Source: Flavobacteriales bacterium (lineage in GTDB: Bacteria; Bacteroidota; Bacteroidia; Flavobacteriales_F; PHOS-HE28). Taken from it: DNA of 64,000 bases. The stretch's first letter is position 1. Each line of letters starts with the position of its first letter. The stretch covers positions 1 to 64,000 of the forward strand of contig JAGNSU010000009.1 of the NCBI GenBank assembly GCA_017987895.1, read 5' to 3'. Below the pieces are notes generated by a model. That model did no database searches, was not told the origin of the DNA, and saw nothing but the letters and a program-made list of their open reading frames with translations. Below, piece after piece: positions 51,279 to 59,292 of the stretch. The position numbers were made by a program, and so were the translations under genes.

Positions 51279-52043
51279 GTGCTAACCGCCGCCCTGCTCC
51301 TGCTGGCCGCCTTCGGGGCCTCCTTGCTCACCTTCGTCAGTGGGTTCGGCCTGGGCACCTTGCTCCTTCCCGCCTTCGCGCTTTTCGTGCCGCTGCCCGT
51401 GGCGGTCACCCTCACGGCCGTGGTACACGTACTGAACAACTTGTTCAAATTCAGCCTGTTGCGTCAGCACGTACACCGCCCTACGGTGTTCCGCTTCGGA
51501 CTTCCGGCGATCGGGGGAGCGCTGCTGGGCGCCTGGCTCCTCGTGCGCCTGGGGAAATTGGAACCGCTCTACTACGGTGTGAACCATCCCGTGGGTCCTC
51601 TCCAGGTCACCATCGCTTTGCTCATGGTGTTGTTCGCTTTTCTGGAACTCACCCCGGCCATGCGCAACTACCGTTTCCCGGCACACGTCCAGACACTCGG
51701 GGGACTGGTGAGCGGTTTCTTCGGTGGCCTTAGCGGACACCAAGGCGCATTGCGCAGCATGTTCCTAGTGCATGGCGGCTTGAGCAAGGAGGGTTATGTG
51801 GCCACCGGCACGGCCATCGCGTTGCTTGTGGACTTCACTCGGATCCCTTTCTACCTAGGGAGCATGGACTTCACCCTGCTCACCGAACAACTGCCCTTGC
51901 TCATGGGCTGCGTGCTGGCCGCCTTCGCGGGCGCTTGGTGGGGACGCAAGCTTTTGCCCTCGCTCACGTATCGCGGTGTGCAATTCGCGGTGGCGGTGTT
52001 GCTGCTTGGTATCGCGGCAGGGTTGCTTGGCGGGGTGATCTGA
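51279..52043 (+). CDS. TauE/SafE family permease
   Basis: 254 residues, about eight membrane helices. SGFGLGTLLLPAFALF near the start and SGFFGGLSGHQGALRSMFLVHGG in the middle are the paired glycine-rich motifs of the sulfite exporter TauE/SafE family (PF01925). Substrate unknown; members transport small anions such as sulfite or sulfoacetate. The start is GTG. Nothing adjacent points to sulfur metabolism. Confidence 0.9.
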   Translation: MLTAALLLLAAFGASLLTFVSGFGLGTLLLPAFALFVPLPVAVTLTAVVHVLNNLFKFSLLRQHVHRPTVFRFGLPAIGGALLGAWLLVRLGKLEPLYYGVNHPVGPLQVTIALLMVLFAFLELTPAMRNYRFPAHVQTLGGLVSGFFGGLSGHQGALRSMFLVHGGLSKEGYVATGTAIALLVDFTRIPFYLGSMDFTLLTEQLPLLMGCVLAAFAGAWWGRKLLPSLTYRGVQFAVAVLLLGIAAGLLGGVI

Positions 52044-52050
52044 TCCTTTC

Positions 52051-52156
52051 CGTCATCGCGAGCGTCGGAAGGCGCGAAGTGATCCACAGGTCGTGAAATG
52101 GATCGCTTCGGACAGCTCCTCGGGCAAAGCCCGCGGATCTGATCCTCGCGATGACG
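52051..52156. repeat. CGTCATCGCGAG...CTCGCGATGACG element
   Basis: 12-bp perfect inverted ends (CGTCATCGCGAG at 52051, CTCGCGATGACG at 52145-52156) enclose about 80 bp with CGAAGTGATCCACAGG and GGATCGCTTCGGACAG words. It is the GTCATTGCGAG-type intergenic element known from many bacterial genomes, here in a GC-rich form. Confidence 0.65.
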
Positions 52157-52220
52157 TTCCTCTGCATAGGTCACAGATCCGCACCAGCGAATGTTGGCGT
52201 TAACCGGGGTATCATCTGTC

Positions 52221-52352
52221 TTAACGCCTGCGGCGGAAACATCTGTAAGTCCATCTCACGAGCAACAGCACACATAGAACCCCGACCACGAGCGCCATCC
52301 ATCCAAGTGGCGTTAGTGTGATGAAGTACTGGTCCTCGAGCTCTATATCCAT
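52221..52352 (-). CDS. Small single-helix membrane protein (43 aa)
   Basis: ATG 52352 to TAA 52221-52223. The protein starts MDIELEDQYFITLTPLGWMA, has one membrane helix (MALVVGVLCVLLLVRW) and ends in a Cys/Arg-rich cytoplasmic tail (CFRRRR). The acidic start and basic tail satisfy the positive-inside rule. No family is recognised. It is the only candidate gene in the 52044-52440 gap. Translation is plausible but unproven. Confidence 0.45.
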   Translation of the reverse strand: MDIELEDQYFITLTPLGWMALVVGVLCVLLLVRWTYRCFRRRR

Positions 52353-52440
52353 GGATCAGCGATAGCGAAAATTGACGTTGGTCGAGGGTCCTCGGGACGA
52401 CGATTATTGTCACAGATCCTGGATCCGTGTCAAAAAAAAA

Positions 52441-53982
52441 TCACAACGGAATATTCCCATGCTTCTTCCGCGGCAGCTTGTCCACCTTGTTGCGCAGCAT
52501 GCGCAAAGCGTGCATCACTTTGATGCGCGTATCGCTGGGGCGGATCACTTCGTCCACATAACCGCGCGCGGCCGCCTCGTACGGGTTGGCGAACTGTTCC
52601 TTGTACTCGGCCTCCTTCTCCTGCCACTTCTTCTGGGGATCTTGCGATTTCGCGATCTCGTTCTTGAAAATGATCTCCGCGGCGCCCTTCGCGCCCATCA
52701 CGGCGATCTCCGCACTGGGCCAGGCGTAGTTCATGTCGCAGCCGATGTGTTTGCTGTTCATCACGTCGTACGCGCCGCCGTACGCCTTGCGCGTGATGAT
52801 GGTGATGCGCGGCACCGTGGCCTCACTGAACGCATAGAGCAGCTTCGCGCCGTGATCGATGATGCCGCGCCATTCCTGCTCGGTGCCGGGGAGGAAGCCG
52901 GGCACGTCCACGAAAACGACGAGCGGAATGTTGAAGGCATCGCAGAAACGCACGAAGCGCGCGGCCTTGATGCTGGCATCGATGTCGAGCACGCCGGCGA
53001 GCACGGCCGGTTGGTTCGCCACGCAACCCACCGTGCGGCCTTCGATGCGCGCGAAGCCGATCACCATGTTGCGAGCGTACTCGGTGTGTACCTCCATGCT
53101 GCTGTCCGGATCGATCACCGCGTTCATCACCTGCCGGATGTCGTACGGCTGGTTCGGATTCGCGGGAATGACCGTGTCCAACTCGGGGCGGCGTTCATCA
53201 CTTGGCGTGTACGGTAGTGCCGGTGGCTCTTCCTCGCAATTGCTCGGCATGTACGCCACCAACTGGCGCAGTTGCCGGATCGCATCCAGTTCGTTCGGCG
53301 CGGTGAAGTGCGCCACACCGCTCTTCGATGCGTGCGTTGTTGCCCCACCCAATTCTTCGGCGGTCACTTCTTCGTGCGTCACGGTCTTCACCACGTTGGG
53401 GCCGGTGACGAACATGTAGCTGGTGCCTTCCACCATCATCACGAAATCGGTGAGCGCTGGGGAATACACCGCACCGCCGGCGCAGGGCCCGAGGATCGCG
53501 CTGATCTGCGGCACCACGCCGCTGCTGCGCACGTTGCGGAAGAAGATGTCGGCATAACCGCCGAGGCTCACCACGCCTTCCTGGATGCGGGCGCCGCCGC
53601 TGTCGTTCATACCGATCACGGGCGCACCGTTCTGCATGGCGAGGTCCATGATGCGGCAGATCTTCTCCGCATGCGCTTCCGCGAGCGATCCACCGAGCAC
53701 GGTGAAGTCCTGGCTGAAGACATAGACCAGCCGCCCACCGATCGTTCCGTAGCCGGTAACGACCCCATCGCCGAGGAAGACCTGGTCTTCCAATCCGAAG
53801 TTGGTGCTGCGGTGCGTGACCAATTGGCCGATCTCCTGGAAAGAACCTTCATCCAGCAGCATGTCCACGCGTTCGCGGGCGGTGAGCTTTCCCTTCTTGT
53901 GCTGCGCGGCGATGCGGTCGGCACCACCGCCCAGCAGGGCTTGTTCTTCGCGGGCGGCCAGGGTCTTGAACGGATCGCTCAT
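52441..53982 (-). CDS. Acyl-CoA carboxylase carboxyltransferase (beta) subunit
   Basis: 513 residues, standard for propionyl/methylcrotonyl/acetyl-CoA carboxylase beta chains. [23 protein letters not shown] opens the crotonase-like fold; the oxyanion-hole glycines are in [11 protein letters not shown] and [44 protein letters not shown] and [14 protein letters not shown] also match PccB. It carboxylates an acyl-CoA using a biotinylated partner; the biotin carboxylase and carrier subunits are not in the window. A copy of the 149-bp dispersed repeat lies upstream. Confidence 0.94.
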   Translation of the reverse strand: MSDPFKTLAAREEQALLGGGADRIAAQHKKGKLTARERVDMLLDEGSFQEIGQLVTHRSTNFGLEDQVFLGDGVVTGYGTIGGRLVYVFSQDFTVLGGSLAEAHAEKICRIMDLAMQNGAPVIGMNDSGGARIQEGVVSLGGYADIFFRNVRSSGVVPQISAILGPCAGGAVYSPALTDFVMMVEGTSYMFVTGPNVVKTVTHEEVTAEELGGATTHASKSGVAHFTAPNELDAIRQLRQLVAYMPSNCEEEPPALPYTPSDERRPELDTVIPANPNQPYDIRQVMNAVIDPDSSMEVHTEYARNMVIGFARIEGRTVGCVANQPAVLAGVLDIDASIKAARFVRFCDAFNIPLVVFVDVPGFLPGTEQEWRGIIDHGAKLLYAFSEATVPRITIITRKAYGGAYDVMNSKHIGCDMNYAWPSAEIAVMGAKGAAEIIFKNEIAKSQDPQKKWQEKEAEYKEQFANPYEAAARGYVDEVIRPSDTRIKVMHALRMLRNKVDKLPRKKHGNIPL

Positions 53983-54004
53983 CGGGCTCTCGGTTTAAGA
54001 GACT

Positions 54005-54153
54005 GTTCGGGATCTCTTCAAATGCGCTCTCCGGCCTCTTTTCCGCCGATGCTGCGCCGGAGAATGTTCCCGTAGACACCGCTACGCGAAAATTCTCCGA
54101 CTTCGCCTCAGCAAAAAATAGTCTCGGAGCCCATCATTCAAGAGATCCCAAAC
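54005..54153 (-). repeat. Dispersed structured repeat, copy 2 (149 bp)
   Basis: Read on the minus strand, this shares with 9612-9760 the blocks CCGAGACTATTTTTTG, CGCGTAGCGGTGTCTACGGG and GGCGGAAAAGAGGCCGG in the same order and over the same total length. The inner stem is GTCGGAGAAT/ATTCTCCGGC, different in sequence from copy 1 but still complementary. The ends GTTTGGGATCTCTT / AAGAGATCCCGAAC are inverted. Like copy 1 it lies upstream of, and in the same orientation as, a gene start (53982). Confidence 0.85.
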
Positions 54154-54231
54154 AATCCCTAAGAGGGCGGCTAAGTTAGACGGGCGCCGATGGCGCCACC
54201 GCCCCGTGCGCCTTCCGTACTTTGCCCCATT

Positions 54232-56151
54232 ATGGCCTGGCGCTTCGCCGACCTTCCCGTCCGCACCAAGTTCCTGGTGACCTTGGGCATTCCTGTGCTC
54301 GGGTTGGTGCTGCTCATTGGCAAACAGGTGGACGGCAGCCTGAAGCGTCGCGATGTGCTGCGCTACATCAACATCCAGACGCGGAACATCGATCGGTTGG
54401 CCGGGCTATTGCACGAACTACAGGAAGAGAACGCGCAGAGCATCGCCTACCTCGGGGGGGTCCAGGTGAACCAGCCCCGGTTGGAACTGCAATACAGCCG
54501 CACCGATGCCGCCGCGGAACGGCTGAACGATCCCGAGCTGGCCTTGAGCCAGGAGGTGCAAGGGGCCAACGCGCTGACGGGGATCAGCCTGTTGCGCCAA
54601 CGCGTATCCGAACAACGCATCACCTTGGGCGATGCCGACCAGAGCTACCGGCAGATGCGGACCGCCGTGCTGGAAGATCTGAGCCGCGTAGCCAAACTCG
54701 CCCTGGACCCCGAGACCAAGGACCGGCTGTATTCCCACCTCAGCCTGTTGAACTCCACCGATGCCTTGGCGAACGTGCGCACCTCGCTGGGCCGCGGCTT
54801 CACCAATGGATGGCTGCCAGCGGGCGACCTCGGCTGGCTCTACGATCAGCTCGCCCGCTATTCCACGAGCCTGTTCCTTTTCGAGCGCGATGCGCCGACC
54901 GAAGTGCTCGCCGCGTTCCGCGAAACCTACCAGGGACCGGACGTCAACTTCGTGCGCACGGTGATCGGTACCGTGCAGGAGAAACGCAGCCTCACCGGCC
55001 TCAACGTGGAGGCCGAGGAATGGAAGCAGCACAGCGATCAGGCCATGGCCAAATTGGACGATGTGGAGGCGATCTCCATTGCCCGCATCGTGGAGGCCAC
55101 CGATGCCAACCGCCGCGATGCGGAGTCCCGTCTGTTCATCGTTCTCTTCGCGCTCTTCGGGGTGGTGTCGGCGGTGGCCATCATGGCTTTCGTGATCATG
55201 CGCGGCATACGGCGCACGGTGAGCGAGATCACCGAAGCGGCGGGCGCGCTCGCCGAAGGCGACATCCGGGTGGCCGTGCCGGTGACCAGCGATGATGAGT
55301 TCGGCACCATGGCCCGCTCCTTCAACCGCATGATCGAGAACGTGCGCGCGTTGAGCGACAGCGCCGAGGCCATCGGCAAGGGCAACTACGATACGCCCGT
55401 GCCCGTGCGCGGACCCGATGATGTGCTCGGGGTGGCCCTGAGCCGGATGAAGGAGAACCTGCGCGCGGCACGCACCATGGACGCCGAACAGAAGAAGGCC
55501 TTACGCCAGGAAAAGGAGAAGCTGGAGCAGGCCAACGTGCGCATCAATGTGTTGATCAAGGAGATACACCACCGCGTGAAGAACAACCTGCAGGTGGTGG
55601 CCAGCCTGCTACGCCTGCAACGGGCCACGATCGACGATGAGCGCTTGCAGGAGGTCTTCGACCAGAGCCAGAGCCGCGTGGCCTCCATGGCCTTGATCCA
55701 TGAGAAGCTCTACCGCGGGGATGAACTGGTCCATCTGGACCTGGGCATCTATATCAAGGAGCTCTTCGCCGAGCTGATCCAGCTGAACAATGTGCGCGAC
55801 ACCATCCGTTACACCGCTCAGGTCGAACCGGGCCTGATCTTCGACCTGACCACGATGGTGCCCTTGGGCCTCGTGCTGAACGAGCTGATCACCAATTCCT
55901 TCAAGCATGCCTTCAAGGGCCGTGACGGCGGAGCCATCTCACTCACCGTGCAGCGCGCGGCGGAAGGCGCCTTCGACCTCCTCTATGCCGATGATGGCGT
56001 GGGCATCCCACAGGAGAAGATCAGCGGAGAAGGAAGTAACACGCTCGGTGTGTCATTGATCGAGAGCCTGGTGGAACAGATGAACGGAAGGCTCTCCGTG
56101 GAGAGCGGCCCGCAGGGCACCAAGTACCACATCCGCTTCCGGGCGGAATAG
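54232..56151 (+). CDS. NIT-HAMP sensor histidine kinase of the HisKA_2 class
   Basis: 639 residues from ATG 54232 (GTACTTTG is 7 bp upstream). Helix 1 (FLVTLGIPVLGLVLLIG) precedes a ~260-residue periplasmic all-helical sensor resembling the NIT domain (HELQEENAQSIAYLGG start). Helix 2 (LFIVLFALFGVVSAVAIMAFVIM) leads to HAMP-like segments and a coiled coil. The dimerisation box is KEIHHRVKNNLQVVASLLRLQ, with phosphoacceptor His in EIHHRVKNNL (HisKA_2). The ATPase has LVLNELITNSFKHAF, DDGVGIP and GVSLIESLVEQMNG. No response regulator is adjacent. NIT domains sense nitrate/nitrite in some proteins, but the ligand here is unknown. Confidence 0.9.
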   Translation: MAWRFADLPVRTKFLVTLGIPVLGLVLLIGKQVDGSLKRRDVLRYINIQTRNIDRLAGLLHELQEENAQSIAYLGGVQVNQPRLELQYSRTDAAAERLNDPELALSQEVQGANALTGISLLRQRVSEQRITLGDADQSYRQMRTAVLEDLSRVAKLALDPETKDRLYSHLSLLNSTDALANVRTSLGRGFTNGWLPAGDLGWLYDQLARYSTSLFLFERDAPTEVLAAFRETYQGPDVNFVRTVIGTVQEKRSLTGLNVEAEEWKQHSDQAMAKLDDVEAISIARIVEATDANRRDAESRLFIVLFALFGVVSAVAIMAFVIMRGIRRTVSEITEAAGALAEGDIRVAVPVTSDDEFGTMARSFNRMIENVRALSDSAEAIGKGNYDTPVPVRGPDDVLGVALSRMKENLRAARTMDAEQKKALRQEKEKLEQANVRINVLIKEIHHRVKNNLQVVASLLRLQRATIDDERLQEVFDQSQSRVASMALIHEKLYRGDELVHLDLGIYIKELFAELIQLNNVRDTIRYTAQVEPGLIFDLTTMVPLGLVLNELITNSFKHAFKGRDGGAISLTVQRAAEGAFDLLYADDGVGIPQEKISGEGSNTLGVSLIESLVEQMNGRLSVESGPQGTKYHIRFRAE

Positions 56152-56154
56152 GAT

Positions 56155-56907
56155 CTAGCCCTTCGCCAACTCGGCTTCCACCTCTTCGCTCAACTCCATG
56201 TTGTGGTACACGGCGTTCACGTCCTCGTCCTCATCCAGCAGATCCACCAGCTTCATCACGTTACGGGCGGTGGTGAGGTCGGCGGGGATGAAGGACAGGG
56301 GGAAACGCTTCAACTCCGCGCTCTTGGTCTCCACGCCGAGTTGTTCGAGCTTCTGCGCCATGGCACCGAAGCTGGTGAAGGGTGCGAGGATGATGAACCC
56401 TTCCTCATCGCGGATCACATCATCGGCACCGGCATCGATGGCTTCCATCTCGAACTCGTCGGCATCCTTGCCTTTCAGCGCGGCGTTCTCCACCACGAAC
56501 TCCGCCTTACGTTCGAACACATGCGCCAGCGATCCGCTGGTGCCCAGGGTGCCTTCGCACTTGCTGAAGAAGCTGCGCACATTGGCCACCGTACGGGTGG
56601 TGTTGTTGGTGGCCGCGTCGATGAAGATGGCCACACCACCGGGCGCGTAGCCCTCGTAGGTGATCTCGGCGAAATCCACGCCCTCCCCCCCGGCGGCCTT
56701 TTTGATGGCGCGGTCCACATTGTCCTTGGGCATGTTCATGCCCCGGGCGTTCTGGATGGCCATGCGCAGCCGTGTATTGGTCTCCGGATTGGGACCGCCG
56801 GCCTTCACGGCCATGGCGATCTCCTTGCCAATGCGGGTGAACAGCTTGCTGAGCTTCGCGTTGCGTGCGAAGATCCGGTGCTTGCGTTTTTCGAATACTC
56901 GGCCCAT
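56155..56907 (-). CDS. YebC/PmpR family protein
   Basis: 250 residues from ATG 56907. MGRVFEKRKHRIFARNAKLSKLFTRIGKEI is the conserved start; family members usually read AGHSKWANIKHRK, and the Bacteroidota subgroup has this variant. NTRLRMAIQNARGMNMPKDNVDRAIKKA, EITYEGYAPGGVAIFIDAATNNTTRTVANVR and the C-terminal three-domain pattern are clear. The family includes transcription regulators and proteins that relieve ribosome stalling at proline stretches. TATTTTCG (57013-57006) would give a leader of about 95 bases. Confidence 0.93.
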   Translation of the reverse strand: MGRVFEKRKHRIFARNAKLSKLFTRIGKEIAMAVKAGGPNPETNTRLRMAIQNARGMNMPKDNVDRAIKKAAGGEGVDFAEITYEGYAPGGVAIFIDAATNNTTRTVANVRSFFSKCEGTLGTSGSLAHVFERKAEFVVENAALKGKDADEFEMEAIDAGADDVIRDEEGFIILAPFTSFGAMAQKLEQLGVETKSAELKRFPLSFIPADLTTARNVMKLVDLLDEDEDVNAVYHNMELSEEVEAELAKG

Positions 56908-57014
56908 GGTATGCGCCGAAGCCGGCGTAGGTGTATGGTGGTGGTTATCGTTCGGTGAGGGGTTCGCCTTCGCTATGGACAGGGCAGTGGCTTCGGCGAG
57001 CGCGGCGAAAATAC

Positions 57015-57049
57015 GCAGGCCGCGCCCAGCTTTCGCTAGCGCGGCCTGC
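57015..57049. terminator. Hairpin between the barrel protein gene and the YebC gene
   Basis: 11-bp perfect arms GCAGGCCGCGC and GCGCGGCCTGC with a 13-base loop, 60 bp past the stop of the minus-strand barrel gene and just upstream of the YebC promoter element. Confidence 0.55.
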
Positions 57050-57109
57050 CCCAACCGGCCTGCCCGATGGCTCTTTCCCCTTGTTGCGCTCGCAGCGGCC
57101 AGCGATCGA

Positions 57110-58093
57110 TCAATTGAAGCCCACCAGGGCTATGCCCGCGTTCACCGGGATCAATTCGGGGCCGGTGCCCTCCTCGAAGAGCGGGGTAAGGCTGTACTCC
57201 GCGAAGAGGTTGAGCCCCCCCCAGCCGATCTGGGCGCGCGCCGCCAGGCGGTACTTCAGCAGGTTGAAGTCGCCCTTGCTGCGGTCCTTTTCGGTCTCGC
57301 CTTCCACGCGGTACTTCACCTTGTACATGGTGTCGAAGTACCAGCTGCCCACCACGCCGACGGCGACATGGAAGTTGTTCTTTCGCGAGAAGTCGTTGCC
57401 CTTCCAACTGCCATCGCGCAGTTGTGCCTCGGTCGGCAGCGGCGCCCGCTTGGTGTTGAACTCCAGCATCAGCGGAACACGCAGGCCGATCTCGCGCAAT
57501 TTGTTCTTGCGGTACTCGGGCGAGATCACTTGCACACCGAAGACGGAATCGTTGTTGTAGGCGAGCTGCACATTGTTGCTCAACCTGTAGTTCACGAACT
57601 CCAGACCCAGGCCCGTGAACAAGCCCACGTGGTGGCTGCCGAAGTCGATCTTCTGTTCCCACACGTTCAGCGCGAAGAAGCGGGAGTTCGCATCCTCCAG
57701 TGCCATGAACTCGGCCTCCTGCGGTAGGTCGAAGCCTCCATTGGGGCTCATGTAGTTGTTCAGCCCGAGCTCCACCCCGGTCCAGTAGGTGAAGGTGCTG
57801 CGACGGTCCCTGCGCGCTTGTTTAAGCCGCTCCTTGATGCTGCTGGCGGTGGTGTCGCCCTCCTTGTCCTCGGTAAGGATGGTGATCACCTTGTGCTTTA
57901 GCTGAAAAGTGAGCGTGTCGCGCTTGCGCCCATCGGCATCGGGCTTATCGCCCGACACTTCGGCGTAGACACCTTTCTTGCTGTTGATGCCAAGTTCCAG
58001 CTTATGTTGTTGTTCGGTCCCGGTGGTATCCTCCTGCGCCTGGACGGTAAGGCCGAGGGTCAACGCGGTGATCAAGGGGATCAAGGTTCTCAT
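57110..58093 (-). CDS. Outer membrane beta-barrel protein of the ECF regulon
   Basis: 327 residues, signal peptide MRTLIPLITALTLGLTVQAQ. A charged N-terminal region (KHKVITILTEDKEGDTTASSIKERLKQARRDRRSTF) precedes a barrel-like part with alternating strands (FTYWTGVELGLNNYMSP; HHVGLFTGLGLEFVNYRL; NNFHVAVGVVGSWYFDTMYKVKYRV; GWGGLNLFAEYSLTPLF), resembling PorT/OmpW-type barrels of Bacteroidota. Its promoter carries the TGTAACT/CGTCCTA motif shared with the ECF sigma gene and the TonB-C-like gene, so it is probably induced by envelope stress. Confidence 0.8.
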   Translation of the reverse strand: MRTLIPLITALTLGLTVQAQEDTTGTEQQHKLELGINSKKGVYAEVSGDKPDADGRKRDTLTFQLKHKVITILTEDKEGDTTASSIKERLKQARRDRRSTFTYWTGVELGLNNYMSPNGGFDLPQEAEFMALEDANSRFFALNVWEQKIDFGSHHVGLFTGLGLEFVNYRLSNNVQLAYNNDSVFGVQVISPEYRKNKLREIGLRVPLMLEFNTKRAPLPTEAQLRDGSWKGNDFSRKNNFHVAVGVVGSWYFDTMYKVKYRVEGETEKDRSKGDFNLLKYRLAARAQIGWGGLNLFAEYSLTPLFEEGTGPELIPVNAGIALVGFN

Positions 58094-58112
58094 GGTCGTT
58101 CGGTTCTATGGG

Positions 58113-58141
58113 TAGGACGGTCTGCTCGTTCGGGAGTTACA
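58113..58141 (-). promoter_or_regulatory. ECF-type promoter of the barrel protein gene
   Basis: TGTAACT (58141-58135), 15-bp spacer, CGTCCTA (58119-58113), 19 bases before ATG 58093. The same two boxes occur upstream of the genes starting at 59037 and 61118. Confidence 0.75.
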
Positions 58142-58417
58142 GGGGGTGTGAAAATTCATCCGAGGGAATGCCATCCGCACTGCTTCGCCAAGCCTCGCAG
58201 GGACCGTCGCGGATGACGCAGATGGAATGACCGTAGCGACGCGAACGCTCGGAAGAATGCCATCCGCAGATGGCGCGGATGCACACCGCTGCGATCGAGA
58301 TGAACAGAGGGGCCTCACACGGAGGCGCGGAGAATGCAGGTTCATTCGCTGATGTCCGTGCAAGGACATGTCCGCATGGGCGCACAAGATCCCGATACGG
58401 ACCACGCAGAACGGAAA

Positions 58418-58435
58418 GCGCCCCTTGCGGGGCGC
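58418..58435. terminator. GC-rich hairpin with T-rich flank
   Basis: GCGCCCC, loop TTGC, GGGGCGC, then CTTTCC on the plus strand and CTTTCCG on the minus strand. No plus-strand gene precedes it, so a role for the minus-strand TonB-C-like gene is more likely, though the stop is 230 bp away. Confidence 0.4.
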
Positions 58436-58465
58436 CTTTCCTCTGGTGGAGGTCCGAAGAGGGTC

Positions 58466-58664
58466 AGAGCTTATCTCAAGATCGCTTTTTGGAAGCGAGC
58501 GGGAGGTATTTCGCGATCAGGCGAGGCGCCGGAACCGAGCATAGTCGGTCTCCTACGCGCCATAGCCGCTTCGGCGACGGAGCGGTACTCTGTGAGGTTC
58601 CGGCAACGAAGCATGAGCGTGAAAGATCCTCGCGTAGCCCGAAGGCGCTCTTGAGATACGCTCT
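58466..58664 (+). repeat. Dispersed structured repeat, divergent copy 3 (199 bp)
   Basis: The ends AGAGCTTATCTCAAGATCGC and GCGCTCTTGAGATACGCTCT are inverted with two mismatches. The inner stem is GCCGGAACC/GGTTCCGGC. It shares GATCAGG, GCCGGAA and GAAGCATGAGCG with copy 1 in the same order, but is 50 bp longer and has a different apex. It ends within the stop codon region of the TonB-C-like gene. Confidence 0.6.
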
Positions 58665-59037
58665 AGGCTTTCTCCGGACGGAAGACAAAGCGCACGTGGC
58701 TGGTCCTCCAGATGCCATCGGGGTTCTCACCGATATCGATCTTGGCGAGCTTGCCGAGCACGTACTGGCGCAGGGGCTCGTTCTGGCTGAAGCTCTCCAG
58801 CACTTCCAGGCGGCCTTCCTTGTTCACTACGAAGCTCACGAACACTTCGCCGGTCATGTTGTGCTCACGCTCCAGCAGGGGGAACACAACGTGCTTGTTA
58901 AGGGCTTGCTCCACAGCGCGCTCCAGGGCGTCGGTGTTGCGGGTGGGGATGCGTACAGGTTCGGCGGCGCGGGTGTACCCGAAGGTGAACACGGTGGCGA
59001 GCAGAAGCAGGGCGGTCTTGGCGATGCGGGTTCTCAT
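58663..59037 (-). CDS. Periplasmic TonB-C-like protein of the ECF regulon
   Basis: 124 residues from ATG 59037 (signal peptide MRTRIAKTALLLLATVFTFGYTRA). The body NKHVVFPLLEREHNMTGEVFVSFVVNKEGRLEVLESFSQNEPLRQYVLGKLAKIDI resembles the C-terminal domain of TonB energy transducers, but without a membrane anchor or Pro-rich spacer. Likely a free periplasmic TonB_C-fold protein. It has its own TGTAACT/CGTCCTA promoter. Confidence 0.75.
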   Translation of the reverse strand: MRTRIAKTALLLLATVFTFGYTRAAEPVRIPTRNTDALERAVEQALNKHVVFPLLEREHNMTGEVFVSFVVNKEGRLEVLESFSQNEPLRQYVLGKLAKIDIGENPDGIWRTSHVRFVFRPEKA

Positions 59038-59063
59038 GGTGTCTGGTGTTTGGTATTCGGCCA

Positions 59064-59093
59064 TAGGACGGCCTGTGCGCGGCGGTAGTTACA
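59064..59093 (-). promoter_or_regulatory. ECF-type promoter of the TonB-C-like gene
   Basis: TGTAACT (59093-59087), 16-bp spacer, CGTCCTA (59070-59064), 26 bases before ATG 59037. Confidence 0.75.
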
Positions 59094-59172
59094 GATGCAA
59101 CGTGCCTTCGTGATGAGCGGCTACGCATCTGGGATGAGCGGTATGAAATGGGAGAGCAGCATTGCTTCCGCG

Positions 59173-59280
59173 ATGCCGGGTCGAGCCCGGCATGACATGT
59201 TGCACTAACGGGCTGGGATCCGCGCTTCACGCGGATCCCAGCCCGTTCCCGCAGTTGTCACCCCGGCCTTGAGCCGGGGT
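59173..59280. repeat. Three consecutive hairpins in the gap after the anti-sigma gene
   Basis: ATGCCGGG/CCCGGCAT (59173-59193); a perfect 16-bp stem CGGGCTGGGATCCGCG/CGCGGATCCCAGCCCG with loop CTTCA (59209-59245); and ACCCCGGC/GCCGGGGT (59260-59280). The last two lie just past the minus-strand stop at 59293 and can terminate the sigma/anti-sigma operon. Confidence 0.7.
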
Positions 59281-59292
59281 CGCGAAAATCCC

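Larger units (their letters stand above)
58094..58465. other. Gene-free stretch with repeats and a hairpin
   Basis: No convincing gene in either strand. It holds repeated words GAATGCCATCCGC (58158 and 58256), CATCCGC-AGATGG-CGCGGATG hairpins, and the GCGCCCC-TTGC-GGGGCGC hairpin at 58418-58435 followed by CTTTCC on the plus strand. The promoter at 58113-58141 lies at its left end. It looks like an accumulation site for intergenic repeats. Confidence 0.6.

Noticed and set aside
52431-52440. A9/T9 homopolymer beside the carboxylase stop as an intrinsic terminator
   Set aside because: In the minus direction the T run comes before the adjacent GATCC hairpin, not after it.
54232-56151. Nitrate regulation system
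   Set aside because: The NIT-like sensor suggests it, but there is no response regulator or nitrogen gene in the neighbourhood, so no ligand is claimed.
58094-58662. Possible structured RNA or tRNA in the gap
   Set aside because: No tRNA arms or CCA-like end; the structure is explained by short repeats, one hairpin, an ECF promoter and a divergent dispersed repeat.
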